Origin: Deltaproteobacteria bacterium | GTDB lineage: Bacteria > Myxococcota > Kuafuiibacteriia > Kuafuiibacteriales > Kuafuiibacteriaceae | Direction of reading: 5' to 3' | Assembly: GCA_016713425.1 (NCBI GenBank) | Contig: JADJPE010000005.1 | Coordinates: 1,426,001-1,490,000 of the forward strand | DNA: 64,000 nt | Part shown: positions 35,740 to 45,705 of the stretch, piece by piece | How the letters are laid out: each line of letters starts with the position of its first letter | Position numbering within the stretch: the first letter of the stretch is position 1 | Made by a program: the position numbers and the translations under genes | Notes under the pieces: model-generated | The model's database searches: none | Seen by the model: the letters and a program-made list of their open reading frames with translations, nothing else | Told to the model about the DNA's origin: nothing

Positions 35740-36453
35740 TCAAGCGGTCGTCGCCGAAATGAGGTACTGGTACGGCAGCGCCTGTCGCTCGGCGACGCGA
35801 TATTTCGCTTCTCGCAGCGCGTCGAGGACGACCCACTCGCCGACAAGCTCCGATCGCGCTGGTCCGACCGGGAGGTTGCGATCGAAGAAGTCCACAATGA
35901 CGACCCTTGCCCCGGGCGCAAGCCAGCGGCGCCAAGAATTCAGCGCGGCGACGGGGTCATGGAGCTGATGAAACAGGTTGCAGGCCAAAATAGCGTGTGC
36001 GTTTGCAGAAGACGGGAGCTCGAGTTCATGCACATCACCGTCGACAACCTCCACGAAACGCCGCGCATTTTCGCTGAGCGCCCCGCGCAGCCACGAGGCA
36101 AACGGCGCCCGGTCGACGGCCCAGATGGTGCCCCCCGGGCAACCCGCGGGCGAACCTGGCGCGGCGGGGCACGAAGTTTCGACCGGGACTCGGGCGCCGC
36201 CGACCTTGTCGCAGGCCTTGTCGCCGACGGGTGCCGCGAAGGCCCGAAGCGCGAGCGCCCGCACAAGATGGGGGATGAAATAGCCTGTACCAGCACCCAG
36301 ATCTGCAACCCTGGCACCCGCGCAAAGGCCGAGCGCCTCCACGACGCGTTCGGGCTGCTGCCAAATGTCTCGGGCGTCTTCGATGCCTTGCGAGGCGGGG
36401 GTAGCCCGGTCTAGATTCAGACGCCAACTAGGCGACTGGGCAGGATCGATCAT
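35740..36453 (-). CDS. Class I SAM-dependent methyltransferase
   Basis: A 237-residue protein with SAM motif I VADLGAGTGYFIPHL, an acidic motif II after WAVDRAPFA, motif III ILACNLFHQLHDP, and GARVVIVDFFDRNLPVGP. Between motif I and motif II there is an insertion of ~40 residues rich in Cys/Pro/Gly (for example CPAAPGSPAGCPGGT), unlike the family norm. The N-terminal WQQPERVVEALGL is common to UbiE/BioC-like relatives. It heads the cluster with the aminotransferase and desulfurase fusion. Its ATG lies only 5 bp from the ATG of the divergent kinase, so promoters must overlap the coding regions or the true start is internal. Confidence 0.85.
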   Translation of the reverse strand: MIDPAQSPSWRLNLDRATPASQGIEDARDIWQQPERVVEALGLCAGARVADLGAGTGYFIPHLVRALALRAFAAPVGDKACDKVGGARVPVETSCPAAPGSPAGCPGGTIWAVDRAPFASWLRGALSENARRFVEVVDGDVHELELPSSANAHAILACNLFHQLHDPVAALNSWRRWLAPGARVVIVDFFDRNLPVGPARSELVGEWVVLDALREAKYRVAERQALPYQYLISATTA

Positions 36454-36458
36454 TCACT

Positions 36459-39032
36459 ATGTCCTCGGAACAATTCCCCACGCTCGGCCGCTATCAGGTC
36501 ATCGACAAGATCGCCACCGGCGGTATGGCCGAGGTATTCCTCGCCAAAGCGGTCGGCGCGATGGGCTTCGAGCGACTCGTCGCCATAAAGCTGATCCACT
36601 CTAACTTCACCCGGGACGAAGAGTTCGTGAAGATGTTCATCGATGAGGCGCGCATCGCGATGCACCTTCATCACCGGAACATCGTTCAAGTCTTCGACCT
36701 CGACAAGGTTGGAGACACCTACTTCATTGCGATGGAGTACGTGCACGGGGTCAACATCTACAGTCTCTATGAGCGCATTGCAGCCAAGGGTCGCTGGATC
36801 GATCCATCCATGGCTCTTTACATTGCGGCGGAGGTCTCCAAAGGTCTCCACTTTGCCCACACGCGAACCAGCCCCGAGGGCAGGCCCCTCAACATCATTC
36901 ACCGCGACATCTCACCACAGAACGTTCTCTTGAGCTTCGAAGGTGAAGTCAAAATCACCGACTTCGGCATCGCAACCGCCGCCGAACGCCTCCACCAAAC
37001 CGCAGCCGGAATCGTCAAGGGCAAGTATGCCTACATGGCGCCGGAGCGGCTCCAGGAGCGGCCGGTTGATGCGCGGGTCGATGTCTTCTCGGTGGGTGTC
37101 TTGCTCTACGAGATGCTCGCCGGAGAAAACCCATTCGCGGGCGCGTCGCCCGTCGAAACCATCGAGAGCGTCCTCCAGAAGAAGGTCCCGGCGCCTTCGG
37201 AGCGCGGTGCGCGCATATCACGACAGCTCGATTCGATCTGCCTGCGCGCGCTGGCGAAGGAGCCGCGTCAACGCTTTGCGACCTCCCACGCAATGGCTGA
37301 CGCGATGACCGAGTACGCACTCGAACTTACACAAGCCCGAAAAGACATGGCGACCGGCGACGCGGCGCTCGCTTCACTCTTGGCTGAGCTCTTTCCCGAA
37401 GCCGCCAAGGGCCCGCTGAGCACGCGCCCAGCGAGAGACCGAGATCTCCGCATTCCAGGCATCGGCGACCCAAGCGATACCGACGGCGATGACACGACTC
37501 GGAAAGCTGAGCCAGCGGCACCCCGCCCCCACGACACCCATCCAGACCCCGCGGACACGCCTGCCGCAGCAATGGAGACCGAGCAGGAGCGCGCGCACGG
37601 CATCGAGAGCTACCGAACTCCAACGGACGTCGACGAGTTCGATGCGCCCACCGTTCTCAAGCTCACGCCCATGCACCACCACCACCCGGCCGTGCGCGCC
37701 GAGAGCAACCGCGCCCGACTGATCACGCGCGACGCCGATGCCGCACAAGCGTCCCAAGACGCGAAACGAGAAAGCGAAGCGCGCGCCGCGCCCAACGCAC
37801 GGCTCGGTGTCACCGCCAACGGACGAGGACCGACCAGCGGACGCTCACGGCAGGAACCACCGCACGAGCTCCTCGAAACGTTGCCGCCCGGTCCGAGTTC
37901 CTTCGCGCAGGAACACCCGAGCCACGCTGGCAATGAGGAGCCGGACACGACGGCGCCGACCCGAATGTTGTCCGACGTCGATGATCCAGCCGACCCAACA
38001 ATCAAGGCGTCGGCCGTTTCAGCCCCAGGCGCACGAACTCTGCGGCCCCCGGTGGACGATCCCTTGGCGGCCACCGTGCCGAGCGACGATCTCGCCACCG
38101 CGCTAAGTCCCGAAGGCGCTTCAGCCGCCTCTCCCTCCCCTTCCCCGTCAGCCTCAGCCTCAGCCGCTGCCGCTGCAGCCGCCGAATTCCGAGATGCACG
38201 ACCCCAACCGAACCCTGTGCGCCCGATCCGACAGGTCTCCGGCCCGGGAAATGTCGAGTCCGCACCGAGCGTGCCCGCGCCCATTTCACACAATGCAGCT
38301 CGGAGAATGAGTCCTTCGGGCGACCTCCCCTACCTCGGCGACGGAAGACTGGTCGTGCCCGTCAAGAACGGCAGTGGCGACATCCTCCCCCCAGACGGCG
38401 GTGCTGGGTCTCGGAACTACCGCGGAAATGGCGGCAGCGCTCGAGCACAGCGCGCCCCGAACCTCAACCTCATCGCGGGCGTATCGCTCCTTCTCGCAGC
38501 GATCATGGTCGCCGCGGCAGCCCTCCTCGTGTTGAGCCGAAACCGAGGCCCAGCCAACCCGCCCGCGAAGTCCACCGCGCGTGTTGCGGGCGCTGAGACG
38601 GTGCGCCTTCGCGTCACGTCAGAACCCGAGGGGGCCTTGCTGATCGTCAACGGGCGCGACCAAGTGGAGCGAACGCCGACCACCATTCAGGTGGAGCCAA
38701 ACCGCACCTACTATCTGGAGCTCGAGCTTGATGGATTCGAACCCATCAAACGGACCTTCGAAACAGCGGGTGATGCAGAGGAAGCAACCGAGCACTTCAA
38801 GATGTTCGCCCTGCTCGGTTCGGTCACGATCATCCCCACGCCGAAGGAGGCCAAGGTCTTCGTCAACGACACGCCACGGGGCCAAGGAACCGTCACCGTC
38901 GGGGGGCTTGCGGTGGGCGAGAAAGTCCGTGTGCGCGTCGCGCGAGAAGGCTACCAACCCTACGAGGTCAACCTCGATTTGAGCCCGAGCCAACTCAACC
39001 TGGTCGTGCCTGTCACGCTGATCGCGCGATAG
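36459..39032 (+). CDS. Transmembrane Ser/Thr protein kinase with PEGA domains
   Basis: An 857-residue eukaryotic-like kinase. The N-terminal kinase domain has the Gly-rich ATGGMAEVF (19-27), ATP-binding Lys44, catalytic HRDISPQNVLL (148-158), DFG (168-170) and APE (194-196), with the PKN-type ISPQN loop typical of myxobacteria. Residues ~310-665 are a disordered Pro/Ser/Ala linker with HHHH and poly-Ala/Ser runs. A membrane helix lies at ~668-693. Two PEGA-like beta domains follow (VTSEPEGALLIVNG; PTPKEAKVFVNDTPRG). The kinase is cytoplasmic and the PEGA part outside the inner membrane. It probably senses an envelope signal and could feed the FHA-sigma54 regulator; that link is inferred. Confidence 0.93.
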   Translation: MSSEQFPTLGRYQVIDKIATGGMAEVFLAKAVGAMGFERLVAIKLIHSNFTRDEEFVKMFIDEARIAMHLHHRNIVQVFDLDKVGDTYFIAMEYVHGVNIYSLYERIAAKGRWIDPSMALYIAAEVSKGLHFAHTRTSPEGRPLNIIHRDISPQNVLLSFEGEVKITDFGIATAAERLHQTAAGIVKGKYAYMAPERLQERPVDARVDVFSVGVLLYEMLAGENPFAGASPVETIESVLQKKVPAPSERGARISRQLDSICLRALAKEPRQRFATSHAMADAMTEYALELTQARKDMATGDAALASLLAELFPEAAKGPLSTRPARDRDLRIPGIGDPSDTDGDDTTRKAEPAAPRPHDTHPDPADTPAAAMETEQERAHGIESYRTPTDVDEFDAPTVLKLTPMHHHHPAVRAESNRARLITRDADAAQASQDAKRESEARAAPNARLGVTANGRGPTSGRSRQEPPHELLETLPPGPSSFAQEHPSHAGNEEPDTTAPTRMLSDVDDPADPTIKASAVSAPGARTLRPPVDDPLAATVPSDDLATALSPEGASAASPSPSPSASASAAAAAAAEFRDARPQPNPVRPIRQVSGPGNVESAPSVPAPISHNAARRMSPSGDLPYLGDGRLVVPVKNGSGDILPPDGGAGSRNYRGNGGSARAQRAPNLNLIAGVSLLLAAIMVAAAALLVLSRNRGPANPPAKSTARVAGAETVRLRVTSEPEGALLIVNGRDQVERTPTTIQVEPNRTYYLELELDGFEPIKRTFETAGDAEEATEHFKMFALLGSVTIIPTPKEAKVFVNDTPRGQGTVTVGGLAVGEKVRVRVAREGYQPYEVNLDLSPSQLNLVVPVTLIAR

Positions 39033-39132
39033 AAGCCAAGAGCCGCGACGTCCGCGCCGCCCGCGACAGAACGCGAGTCCGGCGAGCACACACGACTTCG
39101 GAGAGACGGACGGCCGACTTAGGACGGCAGGC

Positions 39133-39701
39133 TTAGTCCGGCACCCGCCCTGAATAGGCAGCACGGCGAGCGCGCTTGGCTGCACTCAATTGCCAATCGG
39201 ACGTGCTGTTGATCTGCTCTCGAAACGGGAGCAAGTACCGACGCGTTGTGCGCAATTCACCGGCAGCAATGCTGGCTGAGATGTAGAACCGGTCGATGGC
39301 GCACCCGCGCCGGCGAGCATCGCCCGTGCCCATCCGCGGTTCACGGCACTGAGCGCGAGTTCATTGTTTGAGCCTTCGACCCAGGCCGCAAGCTCGGCGC
39401 CCGAAGGAACCACGGGTCCGGGCTCGGCACCGCTCTCGAAATGCAGGTCCAGGACCCTGAATGTGACGAAGTCTTGGCTGCGGTTCTCGAGCGTGATGTC
39501 GATGACGCCGAATTGTTCCGATGAGCTGTCGTCCCGTTCCTTCGCACTGAGAACGAGATCGGCCTTCTCCTTATCGAGTGGGACAAACCCAGATCGTTGT
39601 GTCTCGACTTGCGCGAGAAGACCCGGGTGTACCGCCGCACATCCCGTCGCACTTCCCGTCGAAGTCAGGAGGACCGCAAAGAGGATTCGTCGCTGTGTCA
39701 T
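39133..39701 (-). pseudogene. Predicted lipoprotein with probable frameshift near the 3' end
   Basis: From ATG 39701 the protein has a signal peptide with lipobox (TSTGSATGC) and a beta-rich domain (IDITLENRSQDFVTFRVLDL). The first frame reads to a stop at 39186, but its last ~35 residues look non-coding. The neighbouring frame, from about 39300 down to a stop at 39133, reads IDRFYISASIAAGELRTTRR then YLLPFREQINSTSDWQ, which is far more protein-like. A single-base indel near 39300 would join the two. It is either a recent pseudogene, a programmed shift or a sequencing error. I do not recognise the family. Confidence 0.5.
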
Positions 39702-39832
39702 ACGCTCGATGGACCACACGCACAGAGCGTTGGGCAATTCGACGCAAGCGCTTGTGGGCCATCACGCACGGCTCATACACGCAGTTGAGGCTCTGTGAGC
39801 GGCCTCGTCGAACCCGGAGCGCGAAGTGCTTC

Positions 39833-42800
39833 TCAGTGGCGATAAGCCATGTGGTACAGCACCGGAACCGCCATTCGGCTGATGAAGAGCGAAGCGATCT
39901 CACCCGCGATCAAGGAGATCGCGAGGCCCTGAAAGATTGGGTCGAACAAGATGATACCTGCGCCGACGACGACCGCCATCGCGGTCAGCATCATCGGCCG
40001 AAAACGAACCGCCCCGGCGTCGATCACGGCTTCCTCGAGCGGCATGCCTTCGCGAAGCCTAAGCTCGATGAAGTCGACCAAGATGATCGAGTTTCGAACC
40101 ACGATGCCTGCACCGGCCATGAAACCGATCATCGAGGTCGCCGTGAAGAAGGCATCCATTCCGCCGTGCGCGGGAAGAATACCCACCAACGAGAACGGGA
40201 TCGCAGCCATGACGATGATAGGCGTTTTGAATGAGCCAAACCATCCGACCATGAGAATGTAGATAAGAATGAGGACCGCCGCGAAAGCGAGGCCAAGATC
40301 TCGAAAAACCTCGATCGTAATGTGCCACTCACCATCCCACTTCAAAGACGGCTCGAGATCTGTGAACGGTTGGCTCGCGTTGAGAATCGATAACTTTGAA
40401 TCTTCGCCCCCGAAATCGCGAGCATCGAGGGCTTCGATCGCCTTGTTCATCGCGAAGAGCGCGTACACCGGGCTCTCGATCGCGCCCGCCACATCGGCGA
40501 TGATGTACGTCACGGGCATGAGGTTCTTGTGATAGATCGTCTTCTCATCCGTCGAACGCTCGATCTTGACGAGCTCGCGCAGCGGCACGAGCGGCGGTGC
40601 CTCACCCGGAAGATGTTCTGGCAAAGCGTTCGCGTCGCCGACCCGCACCTGAAGTCCTAGCAAATCTTCAGGCAGCGTTCGTTTATCCCTCGGGATCTCG
40701 AGCATCAGATCGAGGCTCTCCTTGTCGCGCGGAACGTGAATCAAGTCGACAGACAAGCCGCTTACGGCGATCGCCAAGTTCTGGACGACCGTCTGAGTAC
40801 TGATCCCATGGAGCGCAGCTTTCTCTTGGTCGACCACGAAACGCGTTCTCTGTTGGTCCGCCTCCACGTACCAGTCGACGTCGACAACGCCATCGGTCTT
40901 CTCGAAGATCGCCCGCACCGCCGTCGCCAAAGCACGGCGATCCTTCTCGGTGGGTCCATAGATCTCGCCGACGATCGTCTGAAGAACCGGCGGCCCCGGC
41001 GGAACCTCAGCCACCGCGACCGAAGCGCCAAAACGCTCGGCGATCTTCGCGACCCGCGGTCGAACACGTTTCGCGATGTCGTGGCTCTGCGCGGAGCGCT
41101 CGTGTTTGTCGACCAGGTTCACCTGTATGTCCGCGACATGAGCACCTCGACGCATGAAGTAATGGCGCACCAAGCCATTGAAGTTGTAGGGCGCCGCGAT
41201 TCCGGCATAGATCTGATAATCGTGCACCTCGGGCTCAACCCGAACGGCACTCGCGATCTCGCGCGCCGCTTGCGCCGTCCGCTCGAGAGAGCTTCCCTCC
41301 GGCATGTTCACGATGATTTGAAACTCACTCTTGTTGTCGAACGGAAGCATCTTAACCTTGACCCATCCGACGCCAACCAACGCCATCGCCCCCACCAGCG
41401 CGATCGTGATCAGAACCAGAAACGCCCATCGCGCCGATGGCCGGTGAATCAAGGGTGACATCGCCCGCCGATATGACCGCGTGAAGAAATCATTCGGCCC
41501 AGACATCGCATGCTCGTCTTCACCGTCCGGGCTGAGGGCAAGCTCAGCCGCCTGTGCGTGCGCGTGTGCGTGTGCATGCGCATGCGCATGCTGCGCATGA
41601 CTGTGCTTCTTGCCCCTCAACATTCGAAGAGCCGCCCACGGCGTGACGATGAACGCGATGACGAGCGAGAAGAGCATCGCGGCCCCCGCGCCGATCGGAA
41701 TTGGACGCATATAAGGCCCCATCAAGCCGCCCACGAACGCCATCGGCGCAACCGCGGCAATGACCGTAAATGTCGCCAGGATCGTTGGATTTCCAACCTC
41801 GTCGACCGCTTCGGTCGCGACCCGCCACGGCGGCCGCCCCTCGTTCTTCGGGAGCGCGAAGTGCCGAACGATGTTCTCGACCACGACGATCGCATCATCG
41901 ACAAGAATCCCGATCGAAAAGATCAACGCGAAGAGCGTGATTCGATTGAGCGTGAATCCGTAGAGATAGAACACCAACAACGTGAGAGCCAACGTCGAAG
42001 GAATCGCGACCGCGACGATGCCCGACTCTCGCCATCCGAGCGTGAAGAGAATCAGAAGCGATACGCTGACCACCGCAATCGCCATATGGAACAGAAGCTC
42101 ATTCGACTTCTCGGCCGCTGTTTCGCCATAGTGCCGCGTGACCGAGACCTCGACATCGCTCGGAATCACGAGCCCCTTCAGAAGATCGACCTTCTCCAGG
42201 ACCTGTTCGGCCACTGAAATAGCATTGGTGCCCGGCCGCTTCGCAACCGTGAGCGTGACCGCGGGCTCCTCGTGCGCCTGCCCGCTCATCGCCGCACCGT
42301 CGCCGAAGAAGACGTATTGTGAGGGCTCTTCGGCGCCGTCCACGATTTCGGCAACCTCTCGCAAGTAGATCGGGCGGCCGCCCACGGCGCCCACAACCAA
42401 CGCGCCCACATCATCCGCCGACGACAAGAACTGCCCAGTATCGACCAGGATCTCGCGGTTGTTGGAGGTGAGGCCACCAGCACGAGACTGGGTGTTCTCA
42501 CGTTTGAGCACCGGAATGATGCTGGCCGGGCTCATGTTGCGTGAAGCCAAGCGCGCCGGGTCGAGTCGAACACGCACCTGGCGGCGAGCACCGCCGATGA
42601 CGAGCGTCTCGGCGACCATCGGGACTTCCTTCACCGACTCTTCGACCTGCTTGACGAGTCGTCGAAGCGTCAGGTGGTCATAGCGCGCACTGTGAAAGGT
42701 GAGCGCCAAGATCGGAACGTCGTCGATCGAACGTACTTTGACGAGCGGCGCCGAGACACCATGTGGAATGCGGTCGAAGTTCGACTGAAGTTTCTGGTTG

Positions 42801-43189
42801 AGATTGACGATGCTCGTCTCGACATCTTCGCCAACCTTGAATCGAACGATCACCAACGATTCGCCGGGTCGTGAGATCGAGTAGACGTACTCGACGTTCG
42901 GGATCTCCCAGAGCAATTGCTCCATCGGGCGCGTCGCGCGTTCCTCGATCTCTTTCGCAGTCGCGCCCGGCATACGAACCATGACGTCGACCATCGGGAC
43001 CTTGATTTGCGGTTCCTCTTCGCGCGCCAGAAGCAGCACCGAAGCAAGCCCGAGCAGGACCGAGGTGATGATGACAAGCGGGGTGAGCTTCGAGTTGATA
43101 AACTTCGCCGCGAGTCTTCCCGCCATCCCGAAGGCTGGTTCCGAGTCGGCGTCGCCGGCCTCCCGGCGCGTTCCAGTGTTCGGACTCAT
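39833..43189 (-). CDS. RND efflux pump (AcrB/CzcA-type) with His-Ala repeat loop
   Basis: A 1118-residue RND permease with twelve predicted membrane helices and two large periplasmic loops. Typical segments: VMVRMPGATAKEIEERATRP near the N-terminus, the central helix ILFTLGWRESGIVAVAIPST, and the helix-4 proton-relay region IFSIGILVDDAIVVVENI with its two adjacent Asp residues. Between helices 6 and 7, in the cytoplasmic loop at about residue 525-545, is a His-rich stretch (HSHAQHAHAHAHAHAHAQ) not found in classical drug pumps, which may bind metal. ATG 43189 overlaps the adaptor's TGA by four bases. Substrate unknown; metal or drug export is inferred. Confidence 0.93.
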   Translation of the reverse strand: MSPNTGTRREAGDADSEPAFGMAGRLAAKFINSKLTPLVIITSVLLGLASVLLLAREEEPQIKVPMVDVMVRMPGATAKEIEERATRPMEQLLWEIPNVEYVYSISRPGESLVIVRFKVGEDVETSIVNLNQKLQSNFDRIPHGVSAPLVKVRSIDDVPILALTFHSARYDHLTLRRLVKQVEESVKEVPMVAETLVIGGARRQVRVRLDPARLASRNMSPASIIPVLKRENTQSRAGGLTSNNREILVDTGQFLSSADDVGALVVGAVGGRPIYLREVAEIVDGAEEPSQYVFFGDGAAMSGQAHEEPAVTLTVAKRPGTNAISVAEQVLEKVDLLKGLVIPSDVEVSVTRHYGETAAEKSNELLFHMAIAVVSVSLLILFTLGWRESGIVAVAIPSTLALTLLVFYLYGFTLNRITLFALIFSIGILVDDAIVVVENIVRHFALPKNEGRPPWRVATEAVDEVGNPTILATFTVIAAVAPMAFVGGLMGPYMRPIPIGAGAAMLFSLVIAFIVTPWAALRMLRGKKHSHAQHAHAHAHAHAHAQAAELALSPDGEDEHAMSGPNDFFTRSYRRAMSPLIHRPSARWAFLVLITIALVGAMALVGVGWVKVKMLPFDNKSEFQIIVNMPEGSSLERTAQAAREIASAVRVEPEVHDYQIYAGIAAPYNFNGLVRHYFMRRGAHVADIQVNLVDKHERSAQSHDIAKRVRPRVAKIAERFGASVAVAEVPPGPPVLQTIVGEIYGPTEKDRRALATAVRAIFEKTDGVVDVDWYVEADQQRTRFVVDQEKAALHGISTQTVVQNLAIAVSGLSVDLIHVPRDKESLDLMLEIPRDKRTLPEDLLGLQVRVGDANALPEHLPGEAPPLVPLRELVKIERSTDEKTIYHKNLMPVTYIIADVAGAIESPVYALFAMNKAIEALDARDFGGEDSKLSILNASQPFTDLEPSLKWDGEWHITIEVFRDLGLAFAAVLILIYILMVGWFGSFKTPIIVMAAIPFSLVGILPAHGGMDAFFTATSMIGFMAGAGIVVRNSIILVDFIELRLREGMPLEEAVIDAGAVRFRPMMLTAMAVVVGAGIILFDPIFQGLAISLIAGEIASLFISRMAVPVLYHMAYRH

Positions 43190-44277
43190 TGCATCACCTC
43201 GACCGGCTGCCCGTCGACGAGTCGCGCCGCGCCCTCGACAACAATGATGTCCTCCGGCTCGAGACCCGCCACAACCTCCACCGAATCACCAAAGACCTTG
43301 CCCGTCTTGATGAGTCGGAGCTGCGCCTGGCCGTCGACCACAACGAAGACGATCTCCATCTGACCACGGTGAACCACCGCGGCGCCCGGAATCCTCAGGA
43401 TCTCGCTCCTGCGCGTTGGAATCATCGCGCGCCCGAACTGCCCCGGACGGAGACCCTCGGCACTCGGAAGGTCGAGCTTCACGAGGAAGGTCCGCGTGCC
43501 CGGGTTCGCAGCCGGCGCGATCTCAGCCACGACGGCATCGAGGCGCATGTTCGCGCCGATCGTGGCTGGAATGGGCATTCCAACCTTGAGGAAACCGATC
43601 AACGCCTCAGGCACGGCGACCTCGAGGCGAAGCGACGCGGGATCTTCGAGGTCGACGAGCGGGCGTCCCGGCGTGGCGAGATCGCCCACGTCGGCCATCT
43701 TGTGCATCACGACGCCCGCGAACGGAGCCTTGACCTGCGCATAAGCAAGCATCGTGCGCGCCTCACTCAGCGACGCCCTGGCCACGGCATGACGTGTCTC
43801 CGTCGCCTCGAGCTCCTGAGGCGTCGCCGCACCCTTCGCGACGAGCGCCGTATAGCGCTGCCGATCGGTCTCCGCCTGACTCATGAGTGCTTCGGCTTGG
43901 CGAACCCGCGCCTGAATCTCTTCGACCTCGAGTCGCGCAATGAGATCGCCTTCTTTGACATGATCTCCGAGCCGAACCGGCATCACCTTGATGCGGCCGG
44001 CAACCTTCGCTTCGAGCGTGGCTCTCAGCTTCGCATACACCGTGCCCACGATCTCTTCCTCGATGCGATGCTTGGTGAGCGCAAGGCGCTCGACCTTGAC
44101 CGATGCGGCGGACATCGGCGTCGCCTCGGGGAGCGGCCTCGGCTCATGACACGCCACGAGCACGAATCCGAACGCAACGAGCACCGTGATCCATGGAGCG
44201 CGCGTTCGTTGCGTCACCGACTTGAGCCCTCGTAAAGAAGCGAGCGTGGTGGTCGGGTTGATCTCATTGTTCATCAT
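43186..44277 (-). CDS. RND efflux periplasmic adaptor (membrane fusion protein)
   Basis: A 363-residue HlyD/AcrA-type adaptor. The N-terminus has a hydrophobic segment ending in a lipobox-like VLVAC, so it is probably an inner-membrane lipoprotein. The barrel-sandwich (lipoyl) halves are EAKVAGRIKVMPVRLGDHVK and YAQVKAPFAGVVMHKMADVG, separated by a helical hairpin, and then the beta-barrel domain (LRLEVAVPEALIGFLKVGMP) and membrane-proximal domain follow. It links the RND pump to the TolC-like channel. Its start overlaps the TolC gene by 14 bases and its stop overlaps the pump gene by 4, so the three are one operon. Confidence 0.92.
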   Translation of the reverse strand: MMNNEINPTTTLASLRGLKSVTQRTRAPWITVLVAFGFVLVACHEPRPLPEATPMSAASVKVERLALTKHRIEEEIVGTVYAKLRATLEAKVAGRIKVMPVRLGDHVKEGDLIARLEVEEIQARVRQAEALMSQAETDRQRYTALVAKGAATPQELEATETRHAVARASLSEARTMLAYAQVKAPFAGVVMHKMADVGDLATPGRPLVDLEDPASLRLEVAVPEALIGFLKVGMPIPATIGANMRLDAVVAEIAPAANPGTRTFLVKLDLPSAEGLRPGQFGRAMIPTRRSEILRIPGAAVVHRGQMEIVFVVVDGQAQLRLIKTGKVFGDSVEVVAGLEPEDIIVVEGAARLVDGQPVEVMQ

Positions 44278-45649
44278 TCGTCGGTTCCTTCATGGCACGG
44301 TCAGCTTGAACATAAAACGTCGAGGGGAGCCCAAGAGCCCGCACGAGCGCCGCGAGCGCGATATGGAGATCGGCTTTGGCCTCAGCGTTTCGCACCTGTG
44401 CCGCCGTGAGCTCCGTCTCCGCATCGATGATCTGACTGGCGATCGCGAGCCCCTCCTCGAAACGGGCACGCGTCAGATGAGCGCTCTCGGTCGCGACGAC
44501 GATCGCCTGCCCCGTGACCGCAACACGCTCCTTCGCCTCGCGAAGCCTGATCCTTGCCTGTTCGAGCTCGAGATTGAGCGCAATTCGAAGCCCGGCCGCT
44601 TGCGCCTGCGCCCTATTCACCTGCGCCTCGGCCGCAGAGACCCGCGCTTTCGTGAGCAACCCGTCCCAGATCGACCAGCGAAGATCGACACCGGCCAAGT
44701 AGGACAACTTATGTCCGTTCTCTATAAAGCCATGATCGAACATCAAAGAAGCAAAGGCCCCGAGCTGCGGCCAGTAGCCGCCCTTGGCCACGCGCACACC
44801 AGCATCCGCTTGATCGATGGCGCGCGCACTCGCCGCAAGCTCCGGGCGCTCGCGTTGCGCGGCCTCCGCGAGATCGGGCGCGCTCTCCAGATCGAGCGGC
44901 TCGATGTCGAACTCGACGCTCGACTCGAGCCCGATCACGCTCTTGAGTCCTTCGCGCGCCAGCGCCTCCGCATGCGTCGCACGCGACAAATCTTCGAGCG
45001 CACGAAAACGTCGAAGCTCAACGTCGAGTATGGCCTGCTTGAGCAAAGTGCCTTGCGCAAACCGCTGCTGCGCAATCTCGAGATTGTGGTCGAAGGCTTT
45101 GACGCCCGCCGACGCAGCTTCAATGAACGCTCGCGCCTTGAGAACAGTGAAGTAGGCGCGCGCAACCTCGAAGACCAAGGTTCGCTGAACCGCTTGCTGA
45201 TCGAGCCGAGCCATCTGCGTTGCCGCATCCGCTGCATCACGTTGTGCGAATCGCGAAAATCCAGTGAACAAGGGAACGCGAACCGTCGCACTCGCATTCA
45301 GATCATCGACGGACGATACATCATTGAAGTTCAGATCCGGCCGGAAGGCTTCCTGATTGAGGATCGCGCCGAACGCCATCGCTGAATTGTTCGTCACCGA
45401 GTACTGGAGCCCAACGCTGAGCTGAGGCCAGAAGGCGGCCCGCGCCTGATCGAGCGACGATCGAGCCGACTCAACCCGAGCCTCCGCCAAATGAGCCGAC
45501 GGACTCCTTCGAAGGGCCTCATCGATCGCCGTCGATAGCGACCACTTTGGGGTCGCGTCCGACGCAACCGCAGGGGGAGTCTTCGCAAAAGGGGACAGAA
45601 AAACCCCCAAGATCAAGCCATGGAACGCGCGCATGCCGGTGAGAGCCAT
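44264..45649 (-). CDS. TolC-family outer-membrane efflux channel
   Basis: A 461-residue protein with a signal peptide (GLILGVFLSPFAKTPPAVAS) and the two repeated outer-membrane-efflux-protein halves, each with long helices and a beta segment (SLDQARAAFWPQLSVGLQYS and DAGVRVAKGGYWPQLGAFAS). It forms the trimeric exit duct of the tripartite pump encoded downstream. First gene of the operon; it ends inside the adaptor gene. A promoter should lie in the short gap up to the sigma-factor stop at 45706, or transcription may read through from that gene, which is on the same strand. Confidence 0.92.
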   Translation of the reverse strand: MALTGMRAFHGLILGVFLSPFAKTPPAVASDATPKWSLSTAIDEALRRSPSAHLAEARVESARSSLDQARAAFWPQLSVGLQYSVTNNSAMAFGAILNQEAFRPDLNFNDVSSVDDLNASATVRVPLFTGFSRFAQRDAADAATQMARLDQQAVQRTLVFEVARAYFTVLKARAFIEAASAGVKAFDHNLEIAQQRFAQGTLLKQAILDVELRRFRALEDLSRATHAEALAREGLKSVIGLESSVEFDIEPLDLESAPDLAEAAQRERPELAASARAIDQADAGVRVAKGGYWPQLGAFASLMFDHGFIENGHKLSYLAGVDLRWSIWDGLLTKARVSAAEAQVNRAQAQAAGLRIALNLELEQARIRLREAKERVAVTGQAIVVATESAHLTRARFEEGLAIASQIIDAETELTAAQVRNAEAKADLHIALAALVRALGLPSTFYVQADRAMKEPTNDEQ

Positions 45650-45705
45650 ACGCCATCGAAAGGGTTCAGCAAGCGGCCCCGCTGACGTAACCTATTGAAT
45701 TCGAA

